Shown here: positions 9,426 through 19,964 of the stretch, piece after piece
Position numbering within the stretch: position 1 is the stretch's first letter
Layout: every line of letters begins with the position of its first letter
Assembly (NCBI GenBank): GCA_005217565.1
Contig: SJCO01000015.1
Location: forward strand, 1 to 64,000
Source of the DNA: Puteibacter caeruleilacunae
GTDB taxonomy: Bacteria; Bacteroidota; Bacteroidia; Bacteroidales; Prolixibacteraceae
Direction: 5' to 3'
DNA length: 64,000 nt
Notes under the pieces: generated by a model
What the model saw: only the letters and a program-made list of their open reading frames with translations
Databases searched by the model: none
What the model was told of the DNA's origin: nothing
Position numbers and translations under genes: made by a program

Positions 9426-10769
9426 TTACATTACTGCAGGTCCGCTACCAGCACGTCCCTTAATACGACCAGACTTCATTAGTCCATCGTAGTGACGCAT
9501 CAATAAGTGACTTTCTACCTGTTGTAATGTATCAAGTACAACACCCACCATAATTAACAATGAAGTACCTCCGTAGAAGTAAGCAAAACCAGTAGTTACA
9601 CCAGCCATCATTGCAAATGAAGGAAGAATAGTTACAAAACCTAAGAAGATAGAACCAGGAAGAGTAATACGAGACATTACAGTATCCAAAAATTCTACGG
9701 TTTTCTTACCAGGTTTAACTCCAGGAATAAATCCTCCATTCTTCTTCATATCTTCAGCCATCGCTGTAGGATTTACAGTAATCGCTGTATAGAAATAGGT
9801 GAAGATGATAACCATCAAGAACATTGTCAAGTTATACCAAAATCCGGTATAGTCAGAAAATGCAGCTGCAAGACCACTCATACTTTCCGAGTCTGCAAAT
9901 TGTGCCAAACTCATAGGCACGAACATAATTGCCTGAGCAAAAATGATAGGCATAACACCAGCAGCATTAACTTTTAAAGGAATATACTGACGAACGCCCC
10001 CATATTGCTTGTTACCAACAATTCGTTTTGCATACTGCACAGGAACCCTACGAGTACCTTGTACCAAAAGAATTGTAAGCATGAATACTACAAACAACAC
10101 AACGAATTCCACAAGGAAAATAACCAAACCTCCACCTTGGTCTTCAAGTCTAGAAATAGCCTCTCCGATCAATGATTGAGGAAGACGAGCAATGATACCA
10201 ATCATAATAATCAATGAAATACCATTACCAATTCCTTTATCAGTAATTCTTTCTCCCAGCCACATTACGAACATTGAACCAGCAGTTAGGATGATAGTAG
10301 ATGTAATAGTAAACATCGTACCTTTCAACGCAAATGCAGTTTCTGGCAATGTAGCATGCAAGTTTGCCAAATACGCTGGCGATTGGAAGATAAGAATCAG
10401 TATAGTTAGATATCTTGTAATTTGATTAATCTTTCTACGTCCTGATTCTCCTTCTTTTTGCAGCTTTTGAAAATATGGTACAGCTATACCAAGAAGCTGA
10501 ACTACAATAGATGCTGAAATGTAAGGCATGATCCCTAAAGCAAAAATTGACGCTTGTGAGAATGCACCTCCAGTAAACATATTTAACAGTCCAAGCAATC
10601 CATCAGATGTTTGATTTTTCAACTCTGCTAGCTGGGCTGGGTCAATACCTGGAAGAGATACAAATGATCCCAAACGATAAATTAACAGGAAAAATAATGT
10701 AATTCCTATTCTGGATCTTAGATCCTCGATTTTGTAGATGTTCTTTAGGGTTTCAATTAGCTTTTTCAT
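9426..10769 (-). CDS. secY: Preprotein translocase subunit SecY
   Basis: Inner-membrane channel of the Sec translocon; the 447 aa match a ten-helix topology. The N-terminal LRSRIGITLFFLLIYRLGSFV is the first membrane helix. The plug region (LNMFTGGAFSQASIFALGIMPYI) follows, and the cytoplasmic loops carry RRVPVQYAKRIVG and PTAMAEDMKKNGGFIPGVKPG. It directly follows rplO (6 bp), the standard spc position. A nested hairpin starts at its stop codon. Confidence 0.98.
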   Translation of the reverse strand: MKKLIETLKNIYKIEDLRSRIGITLFFLLIYRLGSFVSLPGIDPAQLAELKNQTSDGLLGLLNMFTGGAFSQASIFALGIMPYISASIVVQLLGIAVPYFQKLQKEGESGRRKINQITRYLTILILIFQSPAYLANLHATLPETAFALKGTMFTITSTIILTAGSMFVMWLGERITDKGIGNGISLIIMIGIIARLPQSLIGEAISRLEDQGGGLVIFLVEFVVLFVVFMLTILLVQGTRRVPVQYAKRIVGNKQYGGVRQYIPLKVNAAGVMPIIFAQAIMFVPMSLAQFADSESMSGLAAAFSDYTGFWYNLTMFLMVIIFTYFYTAITVNPTAMAEDMKKNGGFIPGVKPGKKTVEFLDTVMSRITLPGSIFLGFVTILPSFAMMAGVTTGFAYFYGGTSLLIMVGVVLDTLQQVESHLLMRHYDGLMKSGRIKGRAGSGPAVM

Positions 10770-10775
10770 TTCGCT

Positions 10776-11219
10776 CTAGAGTATTTCAGTGGTACCTTCT
10801 AATTTTTCAATGGCTTCTTTTGCACTTTTTGAGAAAGCATGGGCTTTAACGTCCAACTTAGATTTCAACTCCCCGTTACCCAATATTTTCACTTTATTTC
10901 CTTTTGAAACAAGACCTGCTTCAAGCAATGTATTGAAATCAATCGCAGTTACTCCTTTAGCAGCTAATGCTTCAAGAGAGCTAAGATTAATTGCCTTGTA
11001 TTCAACGCGGTTTATATTTTTAAAACCGAACTTAGGAACACGGCGTTGAAGAGGCATCTGACCTCCCTCAAATCCAACTTTTCTGGAATAACCAGAACGG
11101 GATTTCTGTCCTTTATGTCCTCTCGTCGAAGTTCCACCGCGACCAGAACCTTGACCTCTGGCAATACGCTTCTCACTTTTGGTGGCTCCTTGAGCAGGTT
11201 TTAAGTTACTTAAATCCAT
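10776..11219 (-). CDS. rplO: Ribosomal protein L15
   Basis: Large-subunit protein, 147 aa. The glycine- and arginine-rich N-terminus with RGQGSGRGGTSTRGHKGQKS is diagnostic, and the C-terminal half ends in the L15/L18e fold (VKILGNGELKSKLDVKAHAFS). Neighbours are rpmD (21 bp upstream) and secY (6 bp downstream). Confidence 0.98.
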   Translation of the reverse strand: MDLSNLKPAQGATKSEKRIARGQGSGRGGTSTRGHKGQKSRSGYSRKVGFEGGQMPLQRRVPKFGFKNINRVEYKAINLSSLEALAAKGVTAIDFNTLLEAGLVSKGNKVKILGNGELKSKLDVKAHAFSKSAKEAIEKLEGTTEIL

Positions 11220-11240
11220 ATTGTATTACGATTTAATATT

Positions 11241-11420
11241 TTAAACTTCTTCAACAGTAACCAAATGCTTAAGCTTCTCAACCATTCCAAGAATTTGTGG
11301 AGTAGCCTCATGCTCTACAACCTGGTTCATCTTTTTCAAACCTAAAGCTTGCATAGTAGCCTTCTGTCTTTTTGTAGAACCGATTGTACTTTTTACTTGT
11401 TTTACTTTTATCTTAGCCAT
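11241..11420 (-). CDS. rpmD: Ribosomal protein L30
   Basis: A 59-residue protein read directly from the minus strand. It begins MAKIKVKQVKSTIGSTKRQK, contains the L30 signature TMQALGLKKMNQVVEHEATP and ends VTVEEV. Position between rpsE (7 bp) and rplO (21 bp) and length both fit L30, a globular large-subunit protein near domain II of 23S rRNA. Confidence 0.97.
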   Translation of the reverse strand: MAKIKVKQVKSTIGSTKRQKATMQALGLKKMNQVVEHEATPQILGMVEKLKHLVTVEEV

Positions 11421-11427
11421 AATCCGA

Positions 11428-11946
11428 TTATCCTTTAAAGACTTTTTCTAATGACACACCACGGTGCTCAGCTACGGTATAGGCATCTCTCAACTCAGCT
11501 AGTGCTCCCATAGTAGCTTTCACCAAGTTGTGAGGGTTAGATGAACCTTTAGATTTCGCAAGGATGTTATGCACACCAGCACTCTCAAGCACCGCACGCA
11601 TCGCACCACCTGCCTTAATTCCTGTACCCGAAGAAGCAGGCTTAATGAATACTCTCGCACCACCAAACTTTGCATTCTGCTCGTGAGGAATTGTTCCATT
11701 AATTACAGGAACTTTAATCAGGTTCTTCTTAGCTGCTTCAACTCCTTTAGCAATAGCAGTAGTTACTTCACTTGCTTTACCAAGTCCCCAGCCAACAACA
11801 CCATTTTCATTACCTACAACAACGATGGCAGAAAAACTGAAAGTTCTACCCCCTTTAGTTACTTTAGTAACTCGGTTGATAGCAACCAATCGGTCCTTCA
11901 ACTCCATGTCGCTGGTCTTTACTTTTTTATTAATGTTTCCTGACAT
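11428..11946 (-). CDS. rpsE: Ribosomal protein S5
   Basis: Small-subunit protein at the mRNA entrance and a decoding-fidelity element. The 172 aa show the S5 dsRBD-like N-domain ([21 protein letters not shown]) and the C-terminal segment [19 protein letters not shown]. It is 5 bp after rplR and 7 bp before rpmD. Confidence 0.98.
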   Translation of the reverse strand: MSGNINKKVKTSDMELKDRLVAINRVTKVTKGGRTFSFSAIVVVGNENGVVGWGLGKASEVTTAIAKGVEAAKKNLIKVPVINGTIPHEQNAKFGGARVFIKPASSGTGIKAGGAMRAVLESAGVHNILAKSKGSSNPHNLVKATMGALAELRDAYTVAEHRGVSLEKVFKG

Positions 11947-11951
11947 AATCT

Positions 11952-12308
11952 TTAAAATTTAAGGCCTCCTTCACGAGCTGCTTCAGCTACCTGTTTAACT
12001 CTTCCGTGATAAAGATAACCGTTTCTGTCAAATACAACACAAGTTACACCTGCTGAAATGGCTTTTTCTGCAATTGCTTTACCAACTAACGCAGCTTTTT
12101 CACTCTTAGTACCGCTTTGTTCAACGATACTTTTTTCTAATGAAGATACAGCCATTAAAGTTTTACCAGCGTTGTCGTCGATAAGTTGAGCATAAATCTG
12201 CTTGTTACTACGGAAAATGCTCAAACGCGGTCTCTCTGCGGTGCCCGAAACAATTTTTCGAACACGCAGCTTAATTCTATTTCTTCTATCTTGTTTACTT
12301 AATGCCAT
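11952..12308 (-). CDS. rplR: Ribosomal protein L18
   Basis: 5S rRNA-binding large-subunit protein, 118 aa. The [18 protein letters not shown] segment and the terminal [20 protein letters not shown] are diagnostic. It lies in the spc order between rplF and rpsE. Confidence 0.98.
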   Translation of the reverse strand: MALSKQDRRNRIKLRVRKIVSGTAERPRLSIFRSNKQIYAQLIDDNAGKTLMAVSSLEKSIVEQSGTKSEKAALVGKAIAEKAISAGVTCVVFDRNGYLYHGRVKQVAEAAREGGLKF

Positions 12309-12324
12309 GATTCCTTACAATTTA

Positions 12325-12879
12325 CTATTTAGCAGCAGCTTTACCAGCTTTTCTGCGAAGCTGCTCGCCAACAAATTTAACACCTTTTCCTTTGTAAGGC
12401 TCAGGTTTACGGAATGAACGGATTTTAGCAGCAACTTGTCCCAATAATTGCTTATCGTGACTCTTCAATGTAACGATTGGGTTGCTACGCTTATCCCCAG
12501 ATACTTCAGCTTTAACTTCTGCTGGAAGCCCTAAGTAAGTATGGTGAGCATAACCTAATACAAGATCCAATACTGAACCTTGCAACTCTGCACGATATCC
12601 AACACCTACTAGCTCAAGTTTTACTTCGTAACCTTTTGATACACCAATAACCATGTTATTGATCAATGAGCGATACAAACCATGTCTTGCTTTATGAGAT
12701 TTAGAGTCAGAAGGACGTTTTACAGTTAAAACGTTTCCTTCTACCACAACCTCCATGTCAGCATCAACTTTTTGTGTTAGCTCACCTAAGGCACCTTTTA
12801 CAGTAACAAGATTGTCTTCGTTTACTGTTACATTTACTCCTGCGGGTATCTCGATTGGTAATTTACCTATTCTTGACAT
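12325..12879 (-). CDS. rplF: Ribosomal protein L6
   Basis: Large-subunit protein at the base of the L7/L12 stalk, 184 aa from the start chosen here. I use the ATG at 12879 (MSRIGKLPIEIPAGV), the family's conserved N-terminus. An in-frame ATG 30 bp upstream would overlap rpsH and add non-conserved residues. Both L6 repeats are present, ending with PEPYKGKGVKFVGE. Confidence 0.97.
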   Translation of the reverse strand: MSRIGKLPIEIPAGVNVTVNEDNLVTVKGALGELTQKVDADMEVVVEGNVLTVKRPSDSKSHKARHGLYRSLINNMVIGVSKGYEVKLELVGVGYRAELQGSVLDLVLGYAHHTYLGLPAEVKAEVSGDKRSNPIVTLKSHDKQLLGQVAAKIRSFRKPEPYKGKGVKFVGEQLRRKAGKAAAK

Positions 12880-12893
12880 ACTGTTTCCTCCAA

Positions 12894-13292
12894 TTATGAA
12901 ATGTAACACAAAACTTCACCACCAACATTCAAATCACGAGCTTCTTTGTCAGTAATTACACCTTTCGAAGTTGAAAGAACTGCAATTCCTAAACCATTCA
13001 ATACACGTGGAATGTTAGTTGTGTCGCAATACTGTCTCAAACCAGGCTTACTAACTCTTTTCAGAGTTTTAATAGCAGGCACTTTACTTTCAGGATGATA
13101 TTTAAGAGCAATCTTAATATTTCCCTGATAATTCACACCATCCTCAAACTTATAGTTAAGAATGTATCCTTTATCCTTTAGAATTTTTGTGATCTCTTTT
13201 TTGATATTTGAAGCAGGTATATCAACAACTTTCTTCTTTGCCATAATGGCATTTCTTAACCTGGTCAAATAATCTGCAATTGGATCTGTCAT
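12894..13292 (-). CDS. rpsH: Ribosomal protein S8
   Basis: 16S rRNA-binding protein, 132 aa, that in Escherichia coli represses the spc operon. It starts with [19 protein letters not shown] and ends with the conserved [20 protein letters not shown] segment. Flanked by rpsN (18 bp) and rplF (14 bp). Confidence 0.98.
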   Translation of the reverse strand: MTDPIADYLTRLRNAIMAKKKVVDIPASNIKKEITKILKDKGYILNYKFEDGVNYQGNIKIALKYHPESKVPAIKTLKRVSKPGLRQYCDTTNIPRVLNGLGIAVLSTSKGVITDKEARDLNVGGEVLCYIS

Positions 13293-13310
13293 CTCTCTAC
13301 AGTTTAATAA

Positions 13311-13580
13311 TTACCAACTAGCTTTCTTAACTCCCGGAATTAATCCTGCAGATGCCATCTCTCTGAAACAAATCCTACTGATACCAAACTGTCTCATGTA
13401 ACCTTTTGGTCTTCCAGTAAGTTTACAACGATTGTGTAATCTTACTTTAGAAGAATTTTTGGGCAATCTGCTTAATCCGATATAATCGCCTTCAGCTTTT
13501 AATTGCTCGCGTTTTGCAGCGTACTTAGCAACAAGTTTTGCGCGTTTAACTTCGCGAGCTTTCATTGATTCCTTCGCCAT
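13311..13580 (-). CDS. rpsN: Ribosomal protein S14, long zinc-free form
   Basis: Small-subunit head protein of 89 aa. It is the long C-minus type: the two CxxC pairs of the short zinc form are absent, with only isolated cysteines (as in [13 protein letters not shown]). [18 protein letters not shown] and [14 protein letters not shown] are the signature regions. It is separated from rplE by 2 bp. Confidence 0.97.
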   Translation of the reverse strand: MAKESMKAREVKRAKLVAKYAAKREQLKAEGDYIGLSRLPKNSSKVRLHNRCKLTGRPKGYMRQFGISRICFREMASAGLIPGVKKASW

Positions 13581-13582
13581 AA

Positions 13583-14140
13583 TTAGTTCTTTTTAGCGTT
13601 TTTAAAAGGTAAACCAAATTCTTTCAACAATGCATAACCTTCTTCATCAGTCTGAGCTGAAGTTACGAAGGTAATGTTATAACCGTTAATTTTACTAACC
13701 TGGTCGATGTTAATCTCTGGGAAAATGATCTGCTCAGTGATACCTAAAGTATAGTTACCTCTTCCGTCCATTTTTCCTTCGATACCTCTAAAATCGCGAA
13801 TTCGTGGCAAAGATACACAAATTAAACGCTCAAGAAATTCATACATTCTTTCTCTACGAAGTGTAACTCGAACACCGATAGGCATCTTCTTACGAAGTTT
13901 AAAGTTCGAGATATCCTTTTTAGAAATAGTCTGAACTGCTTTCTGTCCTGCGATTACTGACAACTCGTTAGTAGCAGTTTCAATCAGTTTTTTGTCTGCA
14001 ATAGCAGCACCTAATCCCTGATTGATAACGATCTTCTCCAATTTAGGAACCTGCATTACACTTTTGAAATCGAATTCTTTAGTCAATGCAGGAATGATTT
14101 CTTCCTTATATTTCTTACTAAGTGATGGTACGTATTCCAT
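13583..14140 (-). CDS. rplE: Ribosomal protein L5
   Basis: 5S rRNA-binding protein of the central protuberance, 185 aa. Signatures are the [13 protein letters not shown] region, the [14 protein letters not shown] stretch and [20 protein letters not shown]. Two bp separate it from each of its neighbours rplX and rpsN. Confidence 0.98.
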   Translation of the reverse strand: MEYVPSLSKKYKEEIIPALTKEFDFKSVMQVPKLEKIVINQGLGAAIADKKLIETATNELSVIAGQKAVQTISKKDISNFKLRKKMPIGVRVTLRRERMYEFLERLICVSLPRIRDFRGIEGKMDGRGNYTLGITEQIIFPEINIDQVSKINGYNITFVTSAQTDEEGYALLKEFGLPFKNAKKN

Positions 14141-14142
14141 TA

Positions 14143-14463
14143 TTAAATCTCCTTCCCTGATTTTTTAGAATAGCGAACTAATTTACCTTCTTCATTTGAT
14201 CTTCTACCGATACGGGTAGCTTCTCCTGTTGAAGGATCTACAAGCATCAGGTTTGAGATATGTATTGATGCTTCTTGTTCAACGATACCGCCTTGTGGAT
14301 TCTCCGCGTTTGGCTTGGTATGTTTCTTCATTAGATTAACACCTTCTACAATGGCTCTCTCTGATTTTTTGATAACTTCAAGTACTTTACCTTTTTGGCC
14401 TTTTGAATTACCAGCGGTAACTACTACAGTATCACCTTTCTTTATATGTAACTTTTTCTGCAT
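14143..14463 (-). CDS. rplX: Ribosomal protein L24
   Basis: Early-assembly 23S rRNA-binding protein, 106 aa, with an N-terminal KOW motif ([21 protein letters not shown]) and the [12 protein letters not shown] segment. Standard spc position between rplN and rplE. Confidence 0.98.
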   Translation of the reverse strand: MQKKLHIKKGDTVVVTAGNSKGQKGKVLEVIKKSERAIVEGVNLMKKHTKPNAENPQGGIVEQEASIHISNLMLVDPSTGEATRIGRRSNEEGKLVRYSKKSGKEI

Positions 14464-14475
14464 CGTTCTGTAATT

Positions 14476-14841
14476 TTAAAGTACTTCAGGTGCAAGAGAA
14501 ATAATTTTCATGAACTGATCACGTAACTCTCTGGCAACAGGTCCAAAAATACGAGTACCACGCATCTCACCGGCATTATTTAATAATACAACGGCGTTCT
14601 CGTCAAATCTGATGTATGAACCATCCTGACGACGTATTTCCTTTTTTGTGCGAACTACAACAGCTCTCGATACAGTACCTTTTTTGATATTTGAAGCAGG
14701 CAATGCATTCTTCACAGTCACAACTATCTGATCACCAATACTTGCATAACGCTTTTTGGTACCACCAAGAACACGGATACACAAAACTTCTTTTGCTCCG
14801 CTGTTATCGGCTACTGCACATCTTGATTCTTGTTGTATCAT
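14476..14841 (-). CDS. rplN: Ribosomal protein L14
   Basis: Large-subunit protein at the intersubunit face, 121 aa. It starts [20 protein letters not shown], and the terminal [14 protein letters not shown] is diagnostic. It begins the spc half of the run, 2 bp after rpsQ, with no internal promoter obvious. Confidence 0.98.
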   Translation of the reverse strand: MIQQESRCAVADNSGAKEVLCIRVLGGTKKRYASIGDQIVVTVKNALPASNIKKGTVSRAVVVRTKKEIRRQDGSYIRFDENAVVLLNNAGEMRGTRIFGPVARELRDQFMKIISLAPEVL

Positions 14842-14843
14842 GG

Positions 14844-15101
14844 TTACTTAGCTCTTTCAATAATTTCAACTAATCTCCAACATTTATTCTTGCTCAACGG
14901 ACGAGTTTCCATAATTTTGACAGTATCGCCAATATTACAGTCGTTTTTATCGTCCTGTGCGTAAAACTTTGTAGTCTTATTCACGAATTTACCGTAAATA
15001 GGATGTTTTTCTTTACGCTTCTCAGCAACAACGATGGTTTTGTCCATTTTGTTACTAACGACAATCCCGATACGCTCTTTACGTAAATTTCTACTTTCCA
15101 T
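14844..15101 (-). CDS. rpsQ: Ribosomal protein S17
   Basis: 16S rRNA-binding OB-fold protein of 85 aa. The segments [19 protein letters not shown] and [18 protein letters not shown] identify it. Last gene of the S10 block. Confidence 0.98.
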   Translation of the reverse strand: MESRNLRKERIGIVVSNKMDKTIVVAEKRKEKHPIYGKFVNKTTKFYAQDDKNDCNIGDTVKIMETRPLSKNKCWRLVEIIERAK

Positions 15102-15109
15102 GAACTAGA

Positions 15110-15313
15110 TTATTTCTGATTTTCATTAAGCTGACGCTGACGTAATACCGTCTGCAGTCTAGCAATATTTCTCCTTACGGCTCTAATCTGCATAGGATTG
15201 TCTAGCGGAGAGATAGCATGGTTCAAACCACTTTTCACCAATGCTTCTTTTTCGCTTTCCAATCTTTCGATAATCTCCTTTGTCGTTAATTCTTTTATTT
15301 CAGAAGTTTTCAT
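15110..15313 (-). CDS. rpmC: Ribosomal protein L29
   Basis: Two-helix large-subunit protein of 67 aa by the exit tunnel, where it helps form the docking site for targeting factors. KTSEIKELTTKEIIERLESE and the IRAVRRNIARLQTVLRQR segment are typical. It lies between rplP and rpsQ. Confidence 0.97.
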   Translation of the reverse strand: MKTSEIKELTTKEIIERLESEKEALVKSGLNHAISPLDNPMQIRAVRRNIARLQTVLRQRQLNENQK

Positions 15314-15327
15314 TCCTTACAATTTAA

Positions 15328-15747
15328 TTATTCAACGTAATCACGTCTTACGACAAACTTGGTTGTAACAGGCAGTTTTTGAGCTGCCAAACGTAAAGCC
15401 TCTTTTGCTAATTCGAAAGGTACACCTTCCACCTCAAACAAAATACGACCTGGAGTTACCGGAGCAACAAAAGCTTCCGGAGAACCTTTACCTTTACCCA
15501 TCCTTACTTCGGCTGGCTTCTTAGTAATAGGTTTATCGGGAAATACTCTGATCCAAATCTGGCCCTGACGTTGCATATGACGAGTCACTGCAACCCTTGC
15601 AGCTTCAATCTGGCGTCCAGTTAACCAAGCTGACTCTAATGATTTAATTCCAAAAGTTCCGAACGCAATTTGGTTACCTCTTTGGGCATTACCTTTCATT
15701 CTTCCCTTCTGTACTCTTCTGAACTTAACTTTTCTTGGCTGTAACAT
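15328..15747 (-). CDS. rplP: Ribosomal protein L16
   Basis: Large-subunit protein near the A site, 139 aa. It starts [19 protein letters not shown] and contains [20 protein letters not shown]. The arginine in the [11 protein letters not shown] region, hydroxylated in some bacteria, is present. No change is inferred. Confidence 0.98.
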   Translation of the reverse strand: MLQPRKVKFRRVQKGRMKGNAQRGNQIAFGTFGIKSLESAWLTGRQIEAARVAVTRHMQRQGQIWIRVFPDKPITKKPAEVRMGKGKGSPEAFVAPVTPGRILFEVEGVPFELAKEALRLAAQKLPVTTKFVVRRDYVE

Positions 15748-15775
15748 TTTTCAATTCTAAAGTTAACAAGAGTAA

Positions 15776-16483
15776 TTACTTTCTTCTCTTTTTGAATCCA
15801 CCTTTTCCGCTTCCACCACGTCCTTTAGGCTGGCTATAGCTTGGAGTAAGGTCAGGCTTACCGTAAATCTCACCTTTACAGATCCACACCTTTACACCGA
15901 TCAAACCGGTTTTTGTTAAGGCTTCTGCAAGAGCATAATCAATGTCAGCTCTTAGAGTGTGCAAAGGAGTACGGCCTTCCTTATACATTTCAGAGCGAGC
16001 CATTTCTGCTCCGTTTAGACGACCAGATACCTGGATTTTGATACCTTCCGCCCCCATTCTCATGGTTGAAGCAATGGCCATTTTTGTGGCACGTCGGTAA
16101 GCAATCTTACCTTCGATTTGCCGAGCAATATTATTGGCAACGATTCGAGCATCCAATTCCGGACGTTTAATTTCGAAGATGTTGATTTGAACTTCCTTTC
16201 CAGTAAGTTTTTTCAACTCTTCTTTCAACTTATCAACTTCCTGACCACCTTTACCGATAATAATACCAGGTCTTGATGTATGTACAGTGATAGTGATAAG
16301 TTTCAGTGTTCTCTCGATGATAATCTTTGAAATGCTCGCTTTTGCCAAACGAGTATTCAAATATTTACGAATCTTATGATCCTCTTTAAGTTTATCACCG
16401 TAGTCATTACCACCAAACCAGTTGGAATCCCATCCTTTGATGATTCCTAATCTGTTAGCTATCGGATTTGTCTTTTGTCCCAT
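15776..16483 (-). CDS. rpsC: Ribosomal protein S3
   Basis: mRNA-entrance protein of the small subunit, 235 aa. A KH-type domain carries [20 protein letters not shown], and the C-terminal domain has [20 protein letters not shown]. The tail ends in a basic, glycine-rich stretch. It follows rplV by 19 bp. Confidence 0.98.
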   Translation of the reverse strand: MGQKTNPIANRLGIIKGWDSNWFGGNDYGDKLKEDHKIRKYLNTRLAKASISKIIIERTLKLITITVHTSRPGIIIGKGGQEVDKLKEELKKLTGKEVQINIFEIKRPELDARIVANNIARQIEGKIAYRRATKMAIASTMRMGAEGIKIQVSGRLNGAEMARSEMYKEGRTPLHTLRADIDYALAEALTKTGLIGVKVWICKGEIYGKPDLTPSYSQPKGRGGSGKGGFKKRRK

Positions 16484-16502
16484 TACTAATTATTTATGAT
16501 GG

Positions 16503-16913
16503 TTATTCGCTAATAGCGTTTTCTTTACTACCCAGGTACAATCTAACGTGGTTAGATCTCTTTCTAATTCTGTGAGCACGCCCCTGTGGAGCTGGTCTCA
16601 AACGCTTCAAAATACGACCTGAGTCAACATGTATTTTATCTACATACAAATTGCTCTCTTCAAGGCGAACTCCTTCGTTCTTTGCTTGCCAGTTGGCAAT
16701 TGCAGACAACAAAAGTTTTTCAACCTTTCTGGAAGCTTCTTTAGAAGAAAATTTAAGAACATCCAACGCTCTGTTAACTTCCATTCCACGAACCATGTCA
16801 CATACAAGGCGCATTTTACGTGGCGAAGTTGGGCAGTTATTTAAAACTGCGAAGTATTGTTGCTTCTTATCTTCTTTTCGCTTTAATGCTGATTCTCTTT
16901 TTCTAGCACCCAT
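16503..16913 (-). CDS. rplV: Ribosomal protein L22
   Basis: Large-subunit protein lining the exit tunnel, 136 aa. The tunnel loop region with [20 protein letters not shown] is intact, so no macrolide-type deletion is seen. The start [15 protein letters not shown] gives a basic N-terminal extension typical of Bacteroidota. Confidence 0.97.
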   Translation of the reverse strand: MGARKRESALKRKEDKKQQYFAVLNNCPTSPRKMRLVCDMVRGMEVNRALDVLKFSSKEASRKVEKLLLSAIANWQAKNEGVRLEESNLYVDKIHVDSGRILKRLRPAPQGRAHRIRKRSNHVRLYLGSKENAISE

Positions 16914-16953
16914 CTTGTTACAAATAAGGTTTAATTAAACATGAACTTCACGC

Positions 16954-17223
16954 TTACTTTTTCTTGTTTCCAGCGTGACCCCTGAATGTTCTTGTTGGAG
17001 CAAATTCACCAAGTTTGTGTCCAACCATGTTTTCAGTAACATAAACTGGAATGAATTTGTTTCCGTTGTGAACTGCGATGGTGTGTCCTACCATATCAGG
17101 AGAAATCATCGAGTATCTGGCCCAGGTTTTTACAACATTCTTTTTACCTGATTCATTCAATGCTAGAATTCTTTTCTCTAGCTTAAAATCGATAAATGGG
17201 CCTTTTTTTAACGAACGACTCAT
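16954..17223 (-). CDS. rpsS: Ribosomal protein S19
   Basis: Small-subunit head protein, 89 aa. [19 protein letters not shown] and the [20 protein letters not shown] segment are diagnostic. Located between rplB (22 bp) and rplV (40 bp). Confidence 0.98.
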   Translation of the reverse strand: MSRSLKKGPFIDFKLEKRILALNESGKKNVVKTWARYSMISPDMVGHTIAVHNGNKFIPVYVTENMVGHKLGEFAPTRTFRGHAGNKKK

Positions 17224-17245
17224 ACTCTAACTAAAATTTTACTGT

Positions 17246-18070
17246 TTACTTTTTCCTTCTCTCTACAATGTACTTGTTGGAAGCTTTCTTTTTGCTACGA
17301 GTTTTGTAACCCTTAGCTAGCAATCCTGTACGTGAACGTGGGTGTCCTCCGGATGCACGTCCTTCTCCACCACCCATTGGGTGATCTACTGGGTTCATCG
17401 CTACACCACGTACGCGAGGTCTTCTTCCTAACCAACGAGAGCGACCGGCTTTACCTGATCTTTCAAGTAAGTGCTCGGTGTTTCCAACAGTACCAACAGT
17501 AGCTTTACAAGTTACGAGTACCATACGAGATTCGCCTGAAGGTAATTTTACGATTGCGTACTTACCTTCACGGGAGGTCAATTGCGCATATGTTCCTGCG
17601 CTTCTAGCCATCACACCACCCTGTCCAGGATGAAGCTCAATGTTATGAATTAATGTACCAAGAGGAATGTCAGATAGCGGTAAGGAATTTCCAACTTCAG
17701 GTGCAATTTTGCTTCCTGAAAGGACTGTTTGTCCAACTTGGAGCCCATTAGGTGCAAGAATGTACGATTTCTCTCCATCAGCATAAACCAATAATGCGAT
17801 ACGTGCACTACGGTTTGGATCATACTGGATAGACTCTACTCTTGCTGGGATACCGTCTTTTGAACGAACAAAATCGATCACACGGTACTTCCTTTTGTGC
17901 CCGCCACCTATATACCTCATTGTCATTTTACCTTGGCTATTACGGCCACCGGATTTGCGATTGGGCTTCAACAATGATTTTTCAGGTGTTGATGCTGTAA
18001 TTGTATCAAAGGCACCAATGATTTTGTGCCTTTGACCAGGTGTTACAGGTTTTAACTTTCTAACTGCCAT
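17246..18070 (-). CDS. rplB: Ribosomal protein L2
   Basis: Peptidyl-transferase-centre protein of 274 aa needed for subunit joining. The C-terminal [20 protein letters not shown] loop with the essential histidine is intact. The N-terminal OB-like domain has [16 protein letters not shown]. It follows rplW by 6 bp. Confidence 0.98.
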   Translation of the reverse strand: MAVRKLKPVTPGQRHKIIGAFDTITASTPEKSLLKPNRKSGGRNSQGKMTMRYIGGGHKRKYRVIDFVRSKDGIPARVESIQYDPNRSARIALLVYADGEKSYILAPNGLQVGQTVLSGSKIAPEVGNSLPLSDIPLGTLIHNIELHPGQGGVMARSAGTYAQLTSREGKYAIVKLPSGESRMVLVTCKATVGTVGNTEHLLERSGKAGRSRWLGRRPRVRGVAMNPVDHPMGGGEGRASGGHPRSRTGLLAKGYKTRSKKKASNKYIVERRKK

Positions 18071-18076
18071 ATTCTA

Positions 18077-18367
18077 TTAAATATTGCTGTAAAAATCAAT
18101 ACTATCTCCGTCTACTAAAGTTACCATTGCTTTCTTGTATGCAGCGGTACGTCCGTTAATCACACCACCCTTAGTGTAACGTGATTTCTTCTTACCGGCA
18201 TACACCATAGTATTTACTGAAGCAACTGTAACTTTATATAATTCTTCAACAGCCTTTTTAATCTGCAATTTATTGGCTCTTCTATCAACGATAAAACCAT
18301 ACCGATTCAGACTCTCTGCCTGATCGGTAAGCTTTTCGGTTACTATAGGTTTGATTAAAATATCCAT
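18077..18367 (-). CDS. rplW: Ribosomal protein L23
   Basis: Exit-tunnel protein of 96 aa that docks trigger factor and SRP. PIVTEKLTDQAESLNRYGFIV and the NKLQIKKAVEELYKVTV stretch identify it. Eleven bp separate it from rplD. Confidence 0.98.
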   Translation of the reverse strand: MDILIKPIVTEKLTDQAESLNRYGFIVDRRANKLQIKKAVEELYKVTVASVNTMVYAGKKKSRYTKGGVINGRTAAYKKAMVTLVDGDSIDFYSNI

Positions 18368-18378
18368 CTCCTAAAGTC

Positions 18379-19008
18379 TTAAATCTTAAATATTTCTTCC
18401 AATTTCTTCACAGAACCCTCAGTAAATACGAGAGCTGAAGCATTCAAAATATTATAAGTCGTTAATTCATCGACAGTTACAACATTTGTATCCTTCAAGT
18501 TTCTGGACGACAAATATATGTTTTTATTTTGGTCGGATAAAACGATCAACGACTTTTTATCATTGATTTTCAAGTTGCTCTGAATCGCAACCATTTCCTT
18601 TGTCTTTGGAGCTTCGAAATTGAAATCCTCAACAACCAAAATGCTGTTATCTTTCGCCTTATAAGTTAAGGCTGATTTACGAGCCAATGCTTTAACTTTC
18701 TTATTAAGCTTGAATCCATAATTTCTAGGACGAGGACCGAAAGCACGACCTCCACCACGGAAAATTGGCGACTTGATACTACCTGCACGTGCAGTACCAG
18801 TACCCTTTTGACGCTTAATTTTACGTGTACTTCCTGAAATTTCTCCTCTTTCTTTTGCCTTGTGAGTTCCTTGACGCTGATTTGCTAAATACTGCTTTAC
18901 ATCCAGGTAAATAGCATGGTCATTAGGCTCTACACCGTAAATAAGGTCATTCAATTCAACCTTTCTTCCGGTTTCTTGTCCGGTTGTATTTAATACTGCT
19001 ACTTCCAT
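18379..19008 (-). CDS. rplD: Ribosomal protein L4
   Basis: Large-subunit protein lining the exit tunnel, 209 aa; in Escherichia coli it also represses the S10 operon. The tunnel extension carries [20 protein letters not shown]. Its ATG shares one base with the stop codon of rplC (TAATG arrangement at 19006-19010), so translation is probably coupled. Confidence 0.98.
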   Translation of the reverse strand: MEVAVLNTTGQETGRKVELNDLIYGVEPNDHAIYLDVKQYLANQRQGTHKAKERGEISGSTRKIKRQKGTGTARAGSIKSPIFRGGGRAFGPRPRNYGFKLNKKVKALARKSALTYKAKDNSILVVEDFNFEAPKTKEMVAIQSNLKINDKKSLIVLSDQNKNIYLSSRNLKDTNVVTVDELTTYNILNASALVFTEGSVKKLEEIFKI

Positions 19009-19625
19009 TATTTCTGAACAATTAAGTATGAACCTTTTGCTCCTGGAACAGAACCTTTAACTACAAGAAGGTTACTCTCAGGAATAACTTTAATAACCTG
19101 AAGGTTTTGGATAGTAACGGTTTTACCACCATCACGTCCGGCCATACGCATACCCTTAAATACTCTTGAAGGGTAAGAAGAAGCACCCAACGAACCTGGA
19201 GCTCTCAAACGGTTGTGCTGACCATGAGTAGTTTGTCCAACTCCGGCAAATCCGTGACGTTTAACAACACCTTGGAAACCTTTACCTTTGCTGATACCTG
19301 TTACGTCAATCCAGTCGTTCTCTTCGAACAAATCAACACCTACAGTATCTCCAAGATTCAAGTCACCCTCAAAGTCTTTGAATTCAACTACTTTTCTTTT
19401 TGGGCTAGTTCCGGCTTTTTTGAAGTGTCCAAATTCAGCTTTAGTGGTATGCTTCTCTTTCTTGTCTTCATACCCTAACTGAACACTTTCATAACCATCT
19501 ACGTCCATAGTTCTAACCTGAGTTACAACACATGGGCCAGCCTCGATCACAGTGCATGGAATATTTTTCCCCTCAACACTGAATACGGATGTCATTCCGA
19601 TTTTTTTTCCAATTAGTCCTGGCAT
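19008..19625 (-). CDS. rplC: Ribosomal protein L3
   Basis: Early-assembly protein that reaches the peptidyl-transferase centre, 205 aa. [20 protein letters not shown] starts the protein. The central [20 protein letters not shown] extension contains the conserved glutamine region. One base overlaps the rplD start. Confidence 0.98.
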   Translation of the reverse strand: MPGLIGKKIGMTSVFSVEGKNIPCTVIEAGPCVVTQVRTMDVDGYESVQLGYEDKKEKHTTKAEFGHFKKAGTSPKRKVVEFKDFEGDLNLGDTVGVDLFEENDWIDVTGISKGKGFQGVVKRHGFAGVGQTTHGQHNRLRAPGSLGASSYPSRVFKGMRMAGRDGGKTVTIQNLQVIKVIPESNLLVVKGSVPGAKGSYLIVQK

Positions 19626-19646
19626 TTTTCTAATCTTTAATGATTA

Positions 19647-19952
19647 TCAAACTTTAATTTCTACCTCAACGCCGCTTGGTAATTCAAGCTTCATAAGTGC
19701 GTCGATAGTTTTAGCTGTTGAGCTGTAAATGTCGATCAATCTTTTATAAGATGACAACTGATACTGATCCCTCGACTTCTTGTTAACGAAAGTCGAACTC
19801 AAAACAGTGAAAACTCTTTTGTGAGTTGGCAATGGAATAGGACCACTAACAACCGCACCTGTAGTTTTTACAGTTTTAACGATCTTTTCAGCTGACTTGT
19901 CCACCAAGTTGTGATCGTACGATTTCAGCTTAATTCTGATCTTTTGGCTCAT
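19647..19952 (-). CDS. rpsJ: Ribosomal protein S10
   Basis: Small-subunit protein of 101 aa that also serves as NusE in antitermination. [18 protein letters not shown] and [14 protein letters not shown] are diagnostic. It directly follows fusA (12 bp), because tuf is absent from this str operon. Confidence 0.98.
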   Translation of the reverse strand: MSQKIRIKLKSYDHNLVDKSAEKIVKTVKTTGAVVSGPIPLPTHKRVFTVLSSTFVNKKSRDQYQLSSYKRLIDIYSSTAKTIDALMKLELPSGVEVEIKV

Positions 19953-19964
19953 AATTTAATTATA

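Noticed and set aside
12880-12909. Upstream ATG of rplF at 12909
   Set aside because: It would overlap rpsH and adds residues not found in L6; the ATG at 12879 matches the conserved start.
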